Assembly (NCBI GenBank): GCA_024228275.1
Contig: JAAETO010000055.1
Coordinates: forward strand, 1 to 64,000
Length of the DNA: 64,000 bases
Direction: 5' to 3'
From: Arcobacter sp.
GTDB lineage: Bacteria; Campylobacterota; Campylobacteria; Campylobacterales; Arcobacteraceae
Within the stretch, counting starts at the first letter, position 1, and each line of letters starts with the position of its first letter. Positions 9,190 to 20,350 of this stretch are shown piece by piece. The notes beneath the pieces are model-generated. The model had not been told where the DNA came from and made no database searches. It saw only the letters and a program-made list of their open reading frames with translations. A program made the position numbers and the translations under genes.

Positions 9190-10028
9190 TGTAGTTCCTT
9201 TGTTTTAATAAAGATATTCTGTCCTACTCTTTTTACAAAATTAATGAGATCATGTGGATTTTCAGAATGACCTAAGTACAAAGTTCCTCCCATTTTTAAG
9301 TGAGAAAATAATTTTCTTAGTATGATGTTTTGGTCTTCAGATGAAAAATAAATAAGAACATTTCTACAAAATATAACATCAAAGTGATTGTTTTCATGTG
9401 GATATGTTGAATCATTTAAATTCATTACTTTAAAAGTAACCATCCTTTGAACTTCTGGTTTTACTTTTATTAATATTTCTTCAGTACTAAGAGTTTTGTT
9501 TACTCGTTTTTTAAAATATTTTTGTGGTTTTATCCATTCAGGAAATTCTTTTGATGATTTTGAAAATCTATAAACTCCATTAGCAGCATATTGTAATACA
9601 TTTGTATCTATATCCGTTGCCAATATTGAAGCAGATATCTTTCTATTAGTCTCTTCTTGAGCTTCAAATACAGTCATTGCCATAGAATATGGCTCTTCAC
9701 CTGTAGAAGAAGCAGAACAATACATTTTAATTTCTTCTCCAGATTTAGAAAATTCAGGAAGAATTCTATCTTTTAAATCTGTAAAATGAAAATCTTCTCT
9801 AAAGAAATGCGTTTTATTAGTTGTAAAAGAATTTATAAATTCAATAGTATATGATCCGTTTTCAATAGCATTCAATAAATTGTTTATATCTCCAGAGTAC
9901 TTAGTGTCTCTTTGTAATTTATGTAATCTATTTGAAATCATAATATCTTTATTCTCCGCAAGTGTAATACCTGTTAGTGAATAAAGTATATCTTTAACTT
10001 TTTTATGTAATACGTTATTATCTAACAT
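9186..10028 (-). CDS. cheR: Chemotaxis protein methyltransferase CheR
   Basis: NKTHFFREDFHF, CSASSTGEEPYSMAM, FDVIFCRNVLIYF. Confidence 0.9.
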   Translation of the reverse strand: MLDNNVLHKKVKDILYSLTGITLAENKDIMISNRLHKLQRDTKYSGDINNLLNAIENGSYTIEFINSFTTNKTHFFREDFHFTDLKDRILPEFSKSGEEIKMYCSASSTGEEPYSMAMTVFEAQEETNRKISASILATDIDTNVLQYAANGVYRFSKSSKEFPEWIKPQKYFKKRVNKTLSTEEILIKVKPEVQRMVTFKVMNLNDSTYPHENNHFDVIFCRNVLIYFSSEDQNIILRKLFSHLKMGGTLYLGHSENPHDLINFVKRVGQNIFIKTKELH

Positions 10029-10043
10029 AATTATACTATTCTT

Positions 10044-12131
10044 TTATGACGCTTTTTGAGATACAGTCATATTTTTTTCAATTTTTCTTTGTGCATTAAT
10101 AATACCTAATACATCTAAAATTAAACCAATACTTCCATCACCTCTTACTGTAGCTGCACCAACCCCTTCTACGCTTCTGAAATTTTTGTCTAATGGCTTA
10201 ACAACAACTTGATGTTGATTTAAAAACTCATCAATAGAAATAGCAACTTTTGTATTTCCAGATTTTACAACAATTAACATTCCATCTTCAAGTTTATCAA
10301 ATGTAGGGTCAACTCCAAATAGTTGATGTATTCTTACTACAGGAATAAATTCTTCTCTTAACATTAATAAATCTTGAGAACCATCACCAATTTTTTTAAT
10401 CATTTCAGATGTTGGTTGTAAAGATTCAACAATAGCACTTAGAGGTAATATATATTTTTGATCTCCTACAGCGATATCTAAGCCATCCAAAATTGCAAGA
10501 GTTAGTGGTAGCATAATTGTTATAGTTGTACCCTCACCTAGATTTGTATCAAGTTTAATTGCACCACCAAGTTTTTGAATGTTAGTTTTAACAACATCCA
10601 TCCCTACTCCACGTCCTGAAATATCAGTAATTTGATCAGCTGTACTTACTCCTGCACCAAATACTAGCATTGCCTTTTCATTATCCGTCATTGAATTATA
10701 TTGATTTTCATCAATTTGACCTTGATCTAATGCCTTTAAAGCAACCTTTGAAGAATCAATACCTTTTCCATCATCTTCAATAGTAATGATCATTTGACCA
10801 TTAGCTTGTTCTGCTGAAATAATAATTGCTCCAACTTCATCTTTCCCACTTGCTAATCTTACATCAGGAGTTTCTAGTCCATGATCTAAAGAGTTTCTAA
10901 TAATATGCATTAAAGGATCAGTTAATCCTTCAATCATGGCTTTATCAATTTCAACATTATCTCCATAATGTTTAAATTCAACTTTTTTACTAAGCTTTTT
11001 AGAAATATCTCTTACAACTTTAGGAAATTTAGAATAAATAGATTCCATAGGTACCATTCTGATACTCATAATAGAATCCTGCATATCTCTAATGTGTCTT
11101 TCTAGCAATTCTAGTCTTTCTAATACAGCATTTCTAGTTTTAGTTTCTTCAATAGATGTTGAAAATTGAGTTAGCATTGCATTTGTTATAACTAAATCTC
11201 CTACATTATTCATTAATAGATCAATTTTATCAAGATTAACTCTTATATTATTAGAAGTAGAAGCTTTTTTCGTATTTTCTTTTTCTGTTTTTGGTTTTCT
11301 TTTTACAGCAGATTGAGTATTAGCTGCAGAAGCATTTACTTTCTTTTCAACTTTTGTTTCTTGAACATTTTTTGTAACTTGAGTAGACTTTTTTGTTAAT
11401 GCATTTTTTTGGTCTTCATTATTAGCTTCAATTTTAGCTTCAGGCGTTATTTCTTCAACATCATCAAAGAAGCCAAAATCATCACTTTCTTCATGTACTA
11501 ATACAGGGGTTTCAGTATTTTCAGATTTTTTATCTAGTTCTTCATCAAAAAAACCATATGATTCGTTATCTTTACCTATATCATCATCAGCAAAAAAACC
11601 ATATGAAACATTAAACTTACTATCGTTTACTTGTTCATCATATAGTCCAAATGAATCATTTTCATTATCGTTTGAGTTAGTAGAACTTTCTTCAGTATTT
11701 ACTTGAGAGTGTTCAGTAATTGGTGTTTCACCATTAATATACGCTCTAATAATTACAAGTAATTCCGAAGTCATTTCTGTAAAAACATCTCTTTGTAATT
11801 CTCCTGCAACTTCTAACTCTAATAGTTCTTTCATAACATCAAGACCATCAATTAATGTTCCTGCCATTTCTGGAATGAACTCTATTTGATGATTTCTAAG
11901 TTTATCCATCATGTTTTCAACATCATGTGTAAATTCAGCAAATAAAGTTAGTTCTACCGAAGCTCCACTTCCTTTTAATGTATGAACATCACGGAATAAC
12001 TGACCCATTTCATCATCAGTTAACGAACCATTATTCTCTGCTTCTAATAGAACATTATCCGCAGACTCAAATAATTCTTCAGCTTCTTCAACAAACATCT
12101 CTCTATATTTAGAAATATCAAAACCAGACAT
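10044..12131 (-). CDS. cheA: Chemotaxis histidine kinase CheA
   Basis: HPt DVHTLKGSGASV, HATPase DPLMHIIRNSLDHGLE, DISGRGVGMDVV, C-terminal CheW-like domain. Confidence 0.92.
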   Translation of the reverse strand: MSGFDISKYREMFVEEAEELFESADNVLLEAENNGSLTDDEMGQLFRDVHTLKGSGASVELTLFAEFTHDVENMMDKLRNHQIEFIPEMAGTLIDGLDVMKELLELEVAGELQRDVFTEMTSELLVIIRAYINGETPITEHSQVNTEESSTNSNDNENDSFGLYDEQVNDSKFNVSYGFFADDDIGKDNESYGFFDEELDKKSENTETPVLVHEESDDFGFFDDVEEITPEAKIEANNEDQKNALTKKSTQVTKNVQETKVEKKVNASAANTQSAVKRKPKTEKENTKKASTSNNIRVNLDKIDLLMNNVGDLVITNAMLTQFSTSIEETKTRNAVLERLELLERHIRDMQDSIMSIRMVPMESIYSKFPKVVRDISKKLSKKVEFKHYGDNVEIDKAMIEGLTDPLMHIIRNSLDHGLETPDVRLASGKDEVGAIIISAEQANGQMIITIEDDGKGIDSSKVALKALDQGQIDENQYNSMTDNEKAMLVFGAGVSTADQITDISGRGVGMDVVKTNIQKLGGAIKLDTNLGEGTTITIMLPLTLAILDGLDIAVGDQKYILPLSAIVESLQPTSEMIKKIGDGSQDLLMLREEFIPVVRIHQLFGVDPTFDKLEDGMLIVVKSGNTKVAISIDEFLNQHQVVVKPLDKNFRSVEGVGAATVRGDGSIGLILDVLGIINAQRKIEKNMTVSQKAS

Positions 12132-12144
12132 GATAAAACCTTTC

Positions 12145-12513
12145 TTATCTACTTAATACTATATTAACTGCTTTTAGTAATTGTTCAGGTACAAATGGTT
12201 TTACAATCCAACCAGTAGCTCCAGCAGCTTTACCTTTTGCTTTCATTTCATCACTTCTTTCAGTTGTTAAAACTAAAATTGGTCTAGAAGAGTAAGTTGA
12301 TAATTTCCTTAGTTCACCAATTAAAGTTAATCCATCCATATTTGGCATATTAACATCCGTAATTATTAAATCAAATGTCGTTGATTTTGCTTTTTCTAAA
12401 CCATCTACACCATCTACTGCTTCTGTTACATCAGTATATCCACCTTCGTTAAGTGCATAATTTAGCATATCTCTTAACATTGTAGAATCGTCAACTATTA
12501 AAAGTTTAGCCAT
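12145..12513 (-). CDS. cheY: CheY-like response regulator
   Basis: LLIVDDSTMLRDML, IITDVNMPNMDG, TTERS, GWIVKPF. Confidence 0.85.
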   Translation of the reverse strand: MAKLLIVDDSTMLRDMLNYALNEGGYTDVTEAVDGVDGLEKAKSTTFDLIITDVNMPNMDGLTLIGELRKLSTYSSRPILVLTTERSDEMKAKGKAAGATGWIVKPFVPEQLLKAVNIVLSR

Positions 12514-12811
12514 AGAAACCCCTTGTTTTCGTATTAAAATATTTTTTATAATAACTATCTTAACTAAAGAAATATTAATTTAAGTTTAGTGATATAATTA
12601 ATTAAAACAAATTATTAGTTTTATACTAAATGTAAATATAGCACTCTTTATTAATTATTTATAATTATATAAAACTTTTACATAATATAATATTAAAATT
12701 ATTAACTAGAAATATATATGAAATTATTACTTTATTGGATAAATAATAACTATATTTAGTAAAAATTAATAAATAAGCCTGATAAAAGACTTATTTATTA
12801 AGATAGACAGA

Positions 12812-14995
12812 TTAAATATTACTTGAAGCTAATTCTATACGATCTTTTTTAACTTTTAAAACTTTTATTTCTACATTGTCATCAACTTTTAAGACATCTT
12901 CAACTTTTTTTATTCTTTCTTTTGAAATCTTTGAAATATGTAATAATCCTTCTCCACCTTTTGGTAATTCAACAAATGCTCCAAAATCTGCAATTCTAAC
13001 AACTTTTCCTGTTAAAACTTCATCAATAGTATATAGTTTTTCAAAATCGATATTTTTATTTCCATTATTTTTTCTTGTAGATGCATTATTTGAAATAGAT
13101 TTTATATGTTCACAAGCATCAAGAACATTTTGTTTGTTTTCTCCACTAACTTTAACATTTCCAGTATCTCTATCTAAATCAATTGAAACAGAGAATCTTT
13201 CAATTATCTCTTTTATTGTTGCACCTGCTTTTCCTATAATAACCATAAATTTACTAGGATCAATTGCAAACTGTTCTATTAAAGGTAATGCCTGACTAGG
13301 AACTATATCTAAGGCAGCTTCTTCCATTAATCCTAATATATGATCTCTTCCCTCTTTTGCTTGAAGTAAAGCCTCTTTAAGTACTGATAATTCAATACCT
13401 CCAAGTTTTATATCCATTTGTAAAGCAGTAATTCCATCTTTAGTTCCAGCTACTTTGAAGTCCATGTCTCCATCGTGATCTTCTAATCCCATTATATCTG
13501 TTAGTACAGAATAATTATCACCTTCTACAACCATACCCATAGCAACACCTGCAACTAAATTTGAGACTGGAACACCAGCAGCTTTAAGAGCTAATGAACC
13601 ACCACAAACTGTTGCCATAGAAGAAGAACCATTTGATTCTAAAATTTCTGAAACTAATCTTATCGTTTCTGTATAATCTTTATCAATAGTAGACTCTAAG
13701 GCTCTTTTACCTAAGTTACCATGTCCAAGTTCTCTTCTCCCTACATTGAACATTGGTTTAGCTTCACCAACAGAGAAACCAGGAAAATTGTAGTGAAGCA
13801 TAAAGTTGTCAATTTTTGTTGATTTTTCAGTTAAAACTTCATACATTTGACCATCTTTTGGACCAGCTAAAGTTCCTACAACTAAAGCTTGTGTTTCTCC
13901 TCTTGTAAATAAACAAGATGAGTGAGTTGAAGGTAAAATATTAGTATCAATAGATATAGGTCTTACATCTTTAAGCCCTCTTCCATCTGCTCTAACTTTA
14001 TCTTTTACAATCATATCTCTAACAACTTCTCTTTTAACAATTGAAACGGCTTCGTATATTGCACTAAACTCTATTTCTTTTAAAGAACAATATTCATTTA
14101 ATGAAATCATTTTTGCCACATCTTTTAATTCTGTAGCTCTTTCACTTTTTGCAAGTTTTTTAATCGCATGTTTAATTTCACTAATAAAATTTTCTCTAAC
14201 ATAATTAATTATATTTTCATCAATTGTAAATTTAATTAATTCAACATCTTTACTATCTTTACAAACAGCTTCAAAAGCACTTTCATAAGTACTATTAGCT
14301 TCTTTTAAAGCTTTTTGCGCAACTGAAATAGCTTCAACTAAATCATTTTCACTCATTTCATTAGTTTTATGAACTTTTGTAAATGCTTCAATATCAACTT
14401 CAACCATATCTTCTGATGAAATTGCTTTCATTTCAATCATAAGAAGCTCTTCTTTTGTTCCAGCCACATATAAATCTAATGTAGATTCTTCTATTTTAGT
14501 TAACGAAGGATTTACTATATATTCACCATTTATTTTTGTAACTCTAACTCCTGCAACTGAATTTTTAATTGGTAGATTTGAAGTGTATAAAGCTGCACTT
14601 GCAGCATTTAAAGCTAAGGTTTGTAAATCAACATTTTTATCAGCACTTAAAACTATAACTGTAATAGTAGTAGGATACACATATCCTTTTGGAAATAAAG
14701 GTCTTAAACTTCTATCAATTATTCTAGATGTTAAAGTTTCAAATTCACCAGGCTTCGCTTCTCTTTTGAAAAAACCTCCTGGAAGTTTAGCAGCAGCATA
14801 TGTTTTTTCAATATATTGTACTGTTAAAGGAGTAAAGTCCTCGTCTACTGGATTATCAAATTCACTTACTACTGTTGCTAAAACTACAGCATTGCCTAAC
14901 TTAGCTAAAACTGAACCATTAGATTGTTTAGCTACCTTTTCAAACTCAAAAATTTCTTGTTTTCCATTTAATTCAAATTCACATACTGTCGACAT
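12812..14995 (-). CDS. pnp: Polynucleotide phosphorylase
   Basis: Two RNase PH domains, KH (VIIGKAGATIKEI) and S1 (GKVVRIADFGAFVELPKGGEGLLHIS) domains. Confidence 0.95.
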   Translation of the reverse strand: MSTVCEFELNGKQEIFEFEKVAKQSNGSVLAKLGNAVVLATVVSEFDNPVDEDFTPLTVQYIEKTYAAAKLPGGFFKREAKPGEFETLTSRIIDRSLRPLFPKGYVYPTTITVIVLSADKNVDLQTLALNAASAALYTSNLPIKNSVAGVRVTKINGEYIVNPSLTKIEESTLDLYVAGTKEELLMIEMKAISSEDMVEVDIEAFTKVHKTNEMSENDLVEAISVAQKALKEANSTYESAFEAVCKDSKDVELIKFTIDENIINYVRENFISEIKHAIKKLAKSERATELKDVAKMISLNEYCSLKEIEFSAIYEAVSIVKREVVRDMIVKDKVRADGRGLKDVRPISIDTNILPSTHSSCLFTRGETQALVVGTLAGPKDGQMYEVLTEKSTKIDNFMLHYNFPGFSVGEAKPMFNVGRRELGHGNLGKRALESTIDKDYTETIRLVSEILESNGSSSMATVCGGSLALKAAGVPVSNLVAGVAMGMVVEGDNYSVLTDIMGLEDHDGDMDFKVAGTKDGITALQMDIKLGGIELSVLKEALLQAKEGRDHILGLMEEAALDIVPSQALPLIEQFAIDPSKFMVIIGKAGATIKEIIERFSVSIDLDRDTGNVKVSGENKQNVLDACEHIKSISNNASTRKNNGNKNIDFEKLYTIDEVLTGKVVRIADFGAFVELPKGGEGLLHISKISKERIKKVEDVLKVDDNVEIKVLKVKKDRIELASSNI

Positions 14996-15647
14996 ATAAT
15001 TTTTCCTTTATTTTTTTAATTTCTTCATAAGTTATTTCTTCTAATTTATCGTAATAAAAATCTATACTTATAAAATGATCTAAACTTTTAACATAATATA
15101 AATCATCTGCAATTGATTCTATTGTATTTATACTTACAGTTGGTAGTATTGGAATAGCTACTGAAACTGATTTTGCACCTAAATTAATTGCAGTTTTAAT
15201 GCAAGCCATCATAGTTAAACTTGTGTTTAATCCTTCATCAATTAACAAAACATTTTTATTCTCTAATTGATCTAATTTTTTGCCTTTCCTAAAGTTATTA
15301 ACGCAAAGTGATAACTCATTTTCGTAAATTTGTTTAGATTTAGTAAATATATAATCTAGACTAATGTCAAATGCTTTTACTAACTCTTCATGTATAACAA
15401 CTTCTTCTGTCTCTGTAACAATTGCTACTTCACATTCTTCATTATTTGGTGAGAAGATTTTTCTTGAAAACATAATATCTAATTTTGCATCTAACTCATT
15501 TGCAATAATTTTTGCAACAGGAAAACCTCCATAAGAAGATGATATAACAATCCAATCTTCTAATTTCATTTCATTAATTGGTAGTATATCAATTAATCTA
15601 TAAGATGCAACATCTCTATTTTTAAAATATATTTTATCTGGTGTCAT
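14979..15647 (-). CDS. Phosphoribosyltransferase family protein
   Basis: VLLIDEGLNTSLTM PRPP-binding-like motif. Confidence 0.7.
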   Translation of the reverse strand: MTPDKIYFKNRDVASYRLIDILPINEMKLEDWIVISSSYGGFPVAKIIANELDAKLDIMFSRKIFSPNNEECEVAIVTETEEVVIHEELVKAFDISLDYIFTKSKQIYENELSLCVNNFRKGKKLDQLENKNVLLIDEGLNTSLTMMACIKTAINLGAKSVSVAIPILPTVSINTIESIADDLYYVKSLDHFISIDFYYDKLEEITYEEIKKIKEKLYVDSM

Positions 15648-17740
15648 CTGTTATTTACATCCATTTTTTTTACTTTATGTTCATAATCAACTCCACCAAG
15701 TGGTTTTAAAAATAATTGTAAATATAAAATATCTTCTTTTACTGGTTCATTATCTATTGTTGAAGATGCGATTATACTTTTTTCATATTTTAAATCTAAA
15801 TTCCAACATTTATCACTTATTCCTAGTACTAAAGATTGTTTATTTCTAATTTCATCTTTTAAATTATAATTTGTGTTATATTCAACTCTATATTCATCAG
15901 ATAACTTATATTTTGCATTTAAACTATATGATTCTAAATCTTCTTTTCCTGAATTAGGACTCTTTTTTGAGAAATAATGGTTAAGATTTAAATTTAAGTT
16001 ATCATAATTTAATGAAAAAGATGATGAGCTTTCTACTAATTTTTTATCTTGATGATTATAAAGAAGATTGTTTTTTACGGAACCTAAAATATAATTATAT
16101 ACAATTTCATTTTCCATATTTTGAAATTTAGCATTATCTAACTTATCATATAATATAGATTGTTTTAATTTATGATTTATTATTTGTTTTAAATTATCTT
16201 TTTTATATATTGATTGATTAAAACCAAGTGTCACAAGATCTGAACTTTTTGTATTTCTAAAAGGGCTAAGATCTTGGTACTTATTATTTATATTATATAA
16301 ATCTCCACGCTCTTCAATTAAATTAGTATTTAAATAACTTGCACTAAAGTTAACAGTGTGTAAATTTTCTTCATATTGTTTAATTAAATCCGAACTAAGA
16401 GTAACATTTATATTATTTTCAGCATAAGTTGCATTTTCATATGATATAGCACTATTTGAATATTCATATTTATTATATGTAAATTCATTTTTTAAAATTA
16501 CCTGTAAATAATCGTCAAAAAAGTTAAAAGAGTATGATATTGGTAAATTTAATTCGTATTGATTAGCATTTATAGACTTCTCTCTATGATGATTTGTATA
16601 TTTTATATCAGTTGAATACAATAGTTTATCTAATAAAAAAGGTTTACTGTAACTATGAGCTTGAAGTTTCGGTAATTCTTGCATAGTATTAGAATTTGAT
16701 TCATTTTGAGTATTTATATAATACCTAAAATATGATCCTATAAAATAATCTGAATTATGGTAAATATAATTTATTTTAGATTCAACATTCTTTTCATTTG
16801 ATTTACTACTTTTTTCATTTTCTAAAGTTTTATATTCAATGTCATTTAAATAGTTTAAAGAAATATAAAGCCCATCCTTACTTTTTTCATTATTAAATAT
16901 ATTATATTTTTGGTAATCTAGATCAATTCCATAATGATTTTGATTTCTTAAATTATTTCTAATCTGATGTTTTCTTTCTTCTGTAAAATATCCACCACTA
17001 AGTTTTAAAACAGAATTTATAGAATCTGCATATCTTAAGTATGCATACATACCAGAACCTCTTCTTGCTCTATGTTGTGGTATTAATTCAATATCATAAT
17101 TTGATTTTGGAGCAAAGTAAATTGATTGAGAGTAAAATAGTCCTTCACTTTTTGAATAACCTATAGTTGGAGTTAATAAACCAGTTTTTCTTTCTTTATT
17201 TGTAGAAAATCCTAAATATGGAGTGTATAAAACAGGTACATCTTTAAAGTAAAGTCTAGTGTTATAACTATTTATCCATTGTGTATTTGTATCATAATCA
17301 GCATTAGACATTCTAAGACTCCAATCAGGATCAACACAATCACAGCTAGATAGTATAGATTTAACTAAAGATATAACATCATTTTTTTTATTAGAATCTT
17401 TTGAATTAATCCAAATTGAGTTTTTTTCATCAAAAAACATATTTGGTTTTAGATATAAATCTTCAGTACTTATATCTAGAAATGCATAATTACTTTTATT
17501 TTGAATATTATTGTCTTTAAGTATTAAAACATCATCAAAAAGTTCAAATGTTCCTTTATTTTTATCATATATTATTTTTTTTGCAGTAATGTAATAAGTA
17601 GGAGAAAATATTACTACATTACCTTTTGCTATTAAGATATTATTTTTTGTATTAACCTTATCAGCTATAATTTGAAATTTTTCAGTTTGAGCTTCAAGTG
17701 AAACTACTAAAATTAAGCTAGCAAGAAATTTTCTAAACAT
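15644..17740 (-). CDS. lptD: LPS assembly protein LptD
   Basis: Signal peptide, OstA-like N-terminus, CDCVDPDW cysteine motif, PYLGFSTNKERKTGLLTPTIGYS. Confidence 0.88.
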   Translation of the reverse strand: MFRKFLASLILVVSLEAQTEKFQIIADKVNTKNNILIAKGNVVIFSPTYYITAKKIIYDKNKGTFELFDDVLILKDNNIQNKSNYAFLDISTEDLYLKPNMFFDEKNSIWINSKDSNKKNDVISLVKSILSSCDCVDPDWSLRMSNADYDTNTQWINSYNTRLYFKDVPVLYTPYLGFSTNKERKTGLLTPTIGYSKSEGLFYSQSIYFAPKSNYDIELIPQHRARRGSGMYAYLRYADSINSVLKLSGGYFTEERKHQIRNNLRNQNHYGIDLDYQKYNIFNNEKSKDGLYISLNYLNDIEYKTLENEKSSKSNEKNVESKINYIYHNSDYFIGSYFRYYINTQNESNSNTMQELPKLQAHSYSKPFLLDKLLYSTDIKYTNHHREKSINANQYELNLPISYSFNFFDDYLQVILKNEFTYNKYEYSNSAISYENATYAENNINVTLSSDLIKQYEENLHTVNFSASYLNTNLIEERGDLYNINNKYQDLSPFRNTKSSDLVTLGFNQSIYKKDNLKQIINHKLKQSILYDKLDNAKFQNMENEIVYNYILGSVKNNLLYNHQDKKLVESSSSFSLNYDNLNLNLNHYFSKKSPNSGKEDLESYSLNAKYKLSDEYRVEYNTNYNLKDEIRNKQSLVLGISDKCWNLDLKYEKSIIASSTIDNEPVKEDILYLQLFLKPLGGVDYEHKVKKMDVNNR

Positions 17741-18161
17741 TTACTACTAATGTCCTTCCTAACTTATCATGAAAGGTTTGTTTACTATCAGTAAAAAATG
17801 CTAATATAAATCCAATATAAAAAAACATTTCACTAATAAGTCTTAGAATAGATCTACTCATTGCAGTAAATATGGAAACTCTTCCAAAATTATTAAAATC
17901 TATTACTCTTATTTTAGTTATGATTTTTCCAATAGTTGCGCCGTAATACCATACAAAAAATGATTGATAAATAAATTTTAAAAAAAGTATTTGCCAAACA
18001 AATTCATTCATTATCACTAGTACTGAGACTAAATCATTTCCATTATTTAAAAGATTATTCCAATATATTGCTATTACTATAAAAGTTATTAGAAAATCAT
18101 CTATAATAAAGGCTAAAGTTCGTGACTTGATTGAAGCTAGTTCTAAATTATCATTACTCAT
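17733..18161 (-). CDS. RDD family membrane protein
   Basis: RTLAFIIDDFLITFIVIAIYW, FFVWYYGATIGKIITKIRVID. Confidence 0.85.
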   Translation of the reverse strand: MSNDNLELASIKSRTLAFIIDDFLITFIVIAIYWNNLLNNGNDLVSVLVIMNEFVWQILFLKFIYQSFFVWYYGATIGKIITKIRVIDFNNFGRVSIFTAMSRSILRLISEMFFYIGFILAFFTDSKQTFHDKLGRTLVVNV

Positions 18162-18176
18162 ATTATAAAAACACTT

Positions 18177-19445
18177 TTATTTTAAAGCTTGATATGCGAT
18201 ATCAGTTCTAATTTTTTTACCAGCAAAATGAACTTGTCCACATAAAGCGTATGCTCTATCTCTAGCTTCTTTTATACTATTACCAAAGCCTACACATAGT
18301 AAAACTCTACCACCTGTAGCAAAAAGTTTACCATCTTCTTTTGATACACCAGCATAAGAAATATGTGTGTTATTTAAAATATCTTCATCAACAATTTCGT
18401 CAACTATAATTTCTGCAGGTTCACTTGAACTATATGGGTAGTTTGCACTTGCCATAACAACTGCTACACCAAATTCATCTTTAATCTTAATCTCTAACTT
18501 ATCAAGTTGTTTAGTAGCACCTTTATAAAAAAGTTCTGAAACTGGAGTTTCAAGTAGTGGCATTAAAATTTCGCATTCAGGATCACCAAATCTTACATTA
18601 TATTCTAATATTATAGGTTCATTATTTACAACCATAACTCCAATAAAAAGCACACCTTCAAAAGGTGCTCCTTCTTTTTTCATACCATCTAAAGTTGGTT
18701 TAATAACTCTTTCTTCAACTTTTTTATAAATATCATCATTTACTAAAGGTGTTGGAGCATATGCACCCATACCACCAGTATTTGGTCCAGTGTCTCCATT
18801 TCCTACTCTTTTATGATCTTGTGCAGCAGGAAGTACTTTATAGTTTTCACCATCACAAATAGCAAAAATAGATAATTCATAACCATCTAAAAACTCTTCT
18901 ACAACAATAGAAGTACCTGCTTCACCAAATGAAGATCCTGATAGCATATCAGATGCTGCTTGTTTAGCTTCATCTTTTGATTGAGCAATTATTACACCCT
19001 TCCCCGCACATAGGCCATCAGCTTTTACAACAATAGGCACGGTCATATTATCAATAAAATCATAAGCCTCTTTTTCATTTGTTGTTTCTATAAATGCTGC
19101 TGTTGGTATGTTATATTTTTTTAATATATTTTTCATATAAACTTTTGAACCTTCAAGTTGTGCAGCTGCACTACTTGGTCCAAAAACTGTTAAATTGTTT
19201 TCTTTAAATATATCAACAACACCATCTACTAAAGGAGCTTCAGGTCCAACAATAGTTAATTCAATATTGTTTTCTTTAGCCCATAATGCTAATTTATTAT
19301 AATCTTTTATATTTATATTTGTACCTAAATCAGAGGTAGCACCATTACCTGGCATAAAAAATATGTTATGTTCTTGCTTTTCTTTAGATATAGCTAATCC
19401 TATAGAGTATTCTCTACCACCACTACCAAGAATTAAAATGTTCAC
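18177..19445 (-). CDS. purD: Phosphoribosylamine-glycine ligase
   Basis: [45 protein letters not shown]. Confidence 0.95.
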   Translation of the reverse strand: MNILILGSGGREYSIGLAISKEKQEHNIFFMPGNGATSDLGTNINIKDYNKLALWAKENNIELTIVGPEAPLVDGVVDIFKENNLTVFGPSSAAAQLEGSKVYMKNILKKYNIPTAAFIETTNEKEAYDFIDNMTVPIVVKADGLCAGKGVIIAQSKDEAKQAASDMLSGSSFGEAGTSIVVEEFLDGYELSIFAICDGENYKVLPAAQDHKRVGNGDTGPNTGGMGAYAPTPLVNDDIYKKVEERVIKPTLDGMKKEGAPFEGVLFIGVMVVNNEPIILEYNVRFGDPECEILMPLLETPVSELFYKGATKQLDKLEIKIKDEFGVAVVMASANYPYSSSEPAEIIVDEIVDEDILNNTHISYAGVSKEDGKLFATGGRVLLCVGFGNSIKEARDRAYALCGQVHFAGKKIRTDIAYQALK

Positions 19446-19479
19446 TAGATTTTCCTTAAAATGAGTAATAAAATAATTA

Positions 19480-19648
19480 ATCCAAGTAGTCGTTAACCAT
19501 CAAATGGCCCACAAAAGCCAACGTTAGCACATAAGAATTACACTTTAGGAGCTTAAACACTAGGAAAAGCTGCACACTGTGTATTTACAATTATATACAA
19601 ATATATAGTATCGGACCCTCAACAATGGAAATCCCGTACTACTTAGAT
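19480..19648 (-). ncRNA. ssrS: Candidate 6S RNA
   Basis: Minus-strand RNA of 169 nt: 11-bp closing stem AUCUAAGUAGU/ACUACUUGGAU, further pairing (CCAU/AUGG, GGGUCC/GGGCC), unusually GC-containing island in the purD-hemD intergenic region, U-rich 3' flank. Confidence 0.65.
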
Positions 19649-19683
19649 ATATTAATTTTACCTAATAATATATGAAGTAAACA

Positions 19684-20319
19684 TTAAATATTTATATTCC
19701 TAGCAAGTTTTATACATTCTTCAATTGAAGTTTTAGAAGATATTTTAAAATTAATATTTTTAGGAAGATACTTTGCAGTAGTGTTACCAATTACAATTGC
19801 TTTTAAAGTATTGTTCCAAGTAAATTTTTTAAAAAAACAATCAACACTTGACGGAGAAGTAAATATTATAGTTGAATTATCTTCAATATTTACATTAATA
19901 TTATCATTACATACTGTTTTATAAGTAATTAATTCTTCAATATCTATATCATTTTCTTGTAAGATTGATACAAGATTAGATACTACTTTTTCTGCTCTAA
20001 TATATAAAGTTTTTTTATCTTTTAAAAGCTTTATTAATTCTAAAGCATATTCATTACCATGTGAGCTTTTTCCAATAAAATGAACTTTTCCACCAACTGT
20101 TGTTATTACTTCAGCTGTTTTTTCTGCAATAGCATATGATGATATATTTTTCCATTCATTATTGAAACTATTTAAGGAATATATTGCATTTTTTGACGTA
20201 AAGATTAGTGCGTCATAATTTGAAATATCTATATTTGAACTAATAAATTCAATTTTAAAAACTTCTAAATTTATAACATCACTAAAAGGTATATTATTTA
20301 ATAAATAAATTTTCTGCAT
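19684..20319 (-). CDS. hemD: Uroporphyrinogen-III synthase
   Basis: DALIFTSKNAIYSL, AIAEKTAEVI, IIFTSPSSVDCFF, IGNTTAKYL. Confidence 0.8.
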   Translation of the reverse strand: MQKIYLLNNIPFSDVINLEVFKIEFISSNIDISNYDALIFTSKNAIYSLNSFNNEWKNISSYAIAEKTAEVITTVGGKVHFIGKSSHGNEYALELIKLLKDKKTLYIRAEKVVSNLVSILQENDIDIEELITYKTVCNDNINVNIEDNSTIIFTSPSSVDCFFKKFTWNNTLKAIVIGNTTAKYLPKNINFKISSKTSIEECIKLARNINI

Positions 20320-20350
20320 ATTTTAAATTTATAATTCCTAATGATCTTTT

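Noticed and set aside
12876-13295. Antisense ORF within pnp (also 14583-14999)
   Set aside because: Shadow ORFs opposite conserved pnp domains
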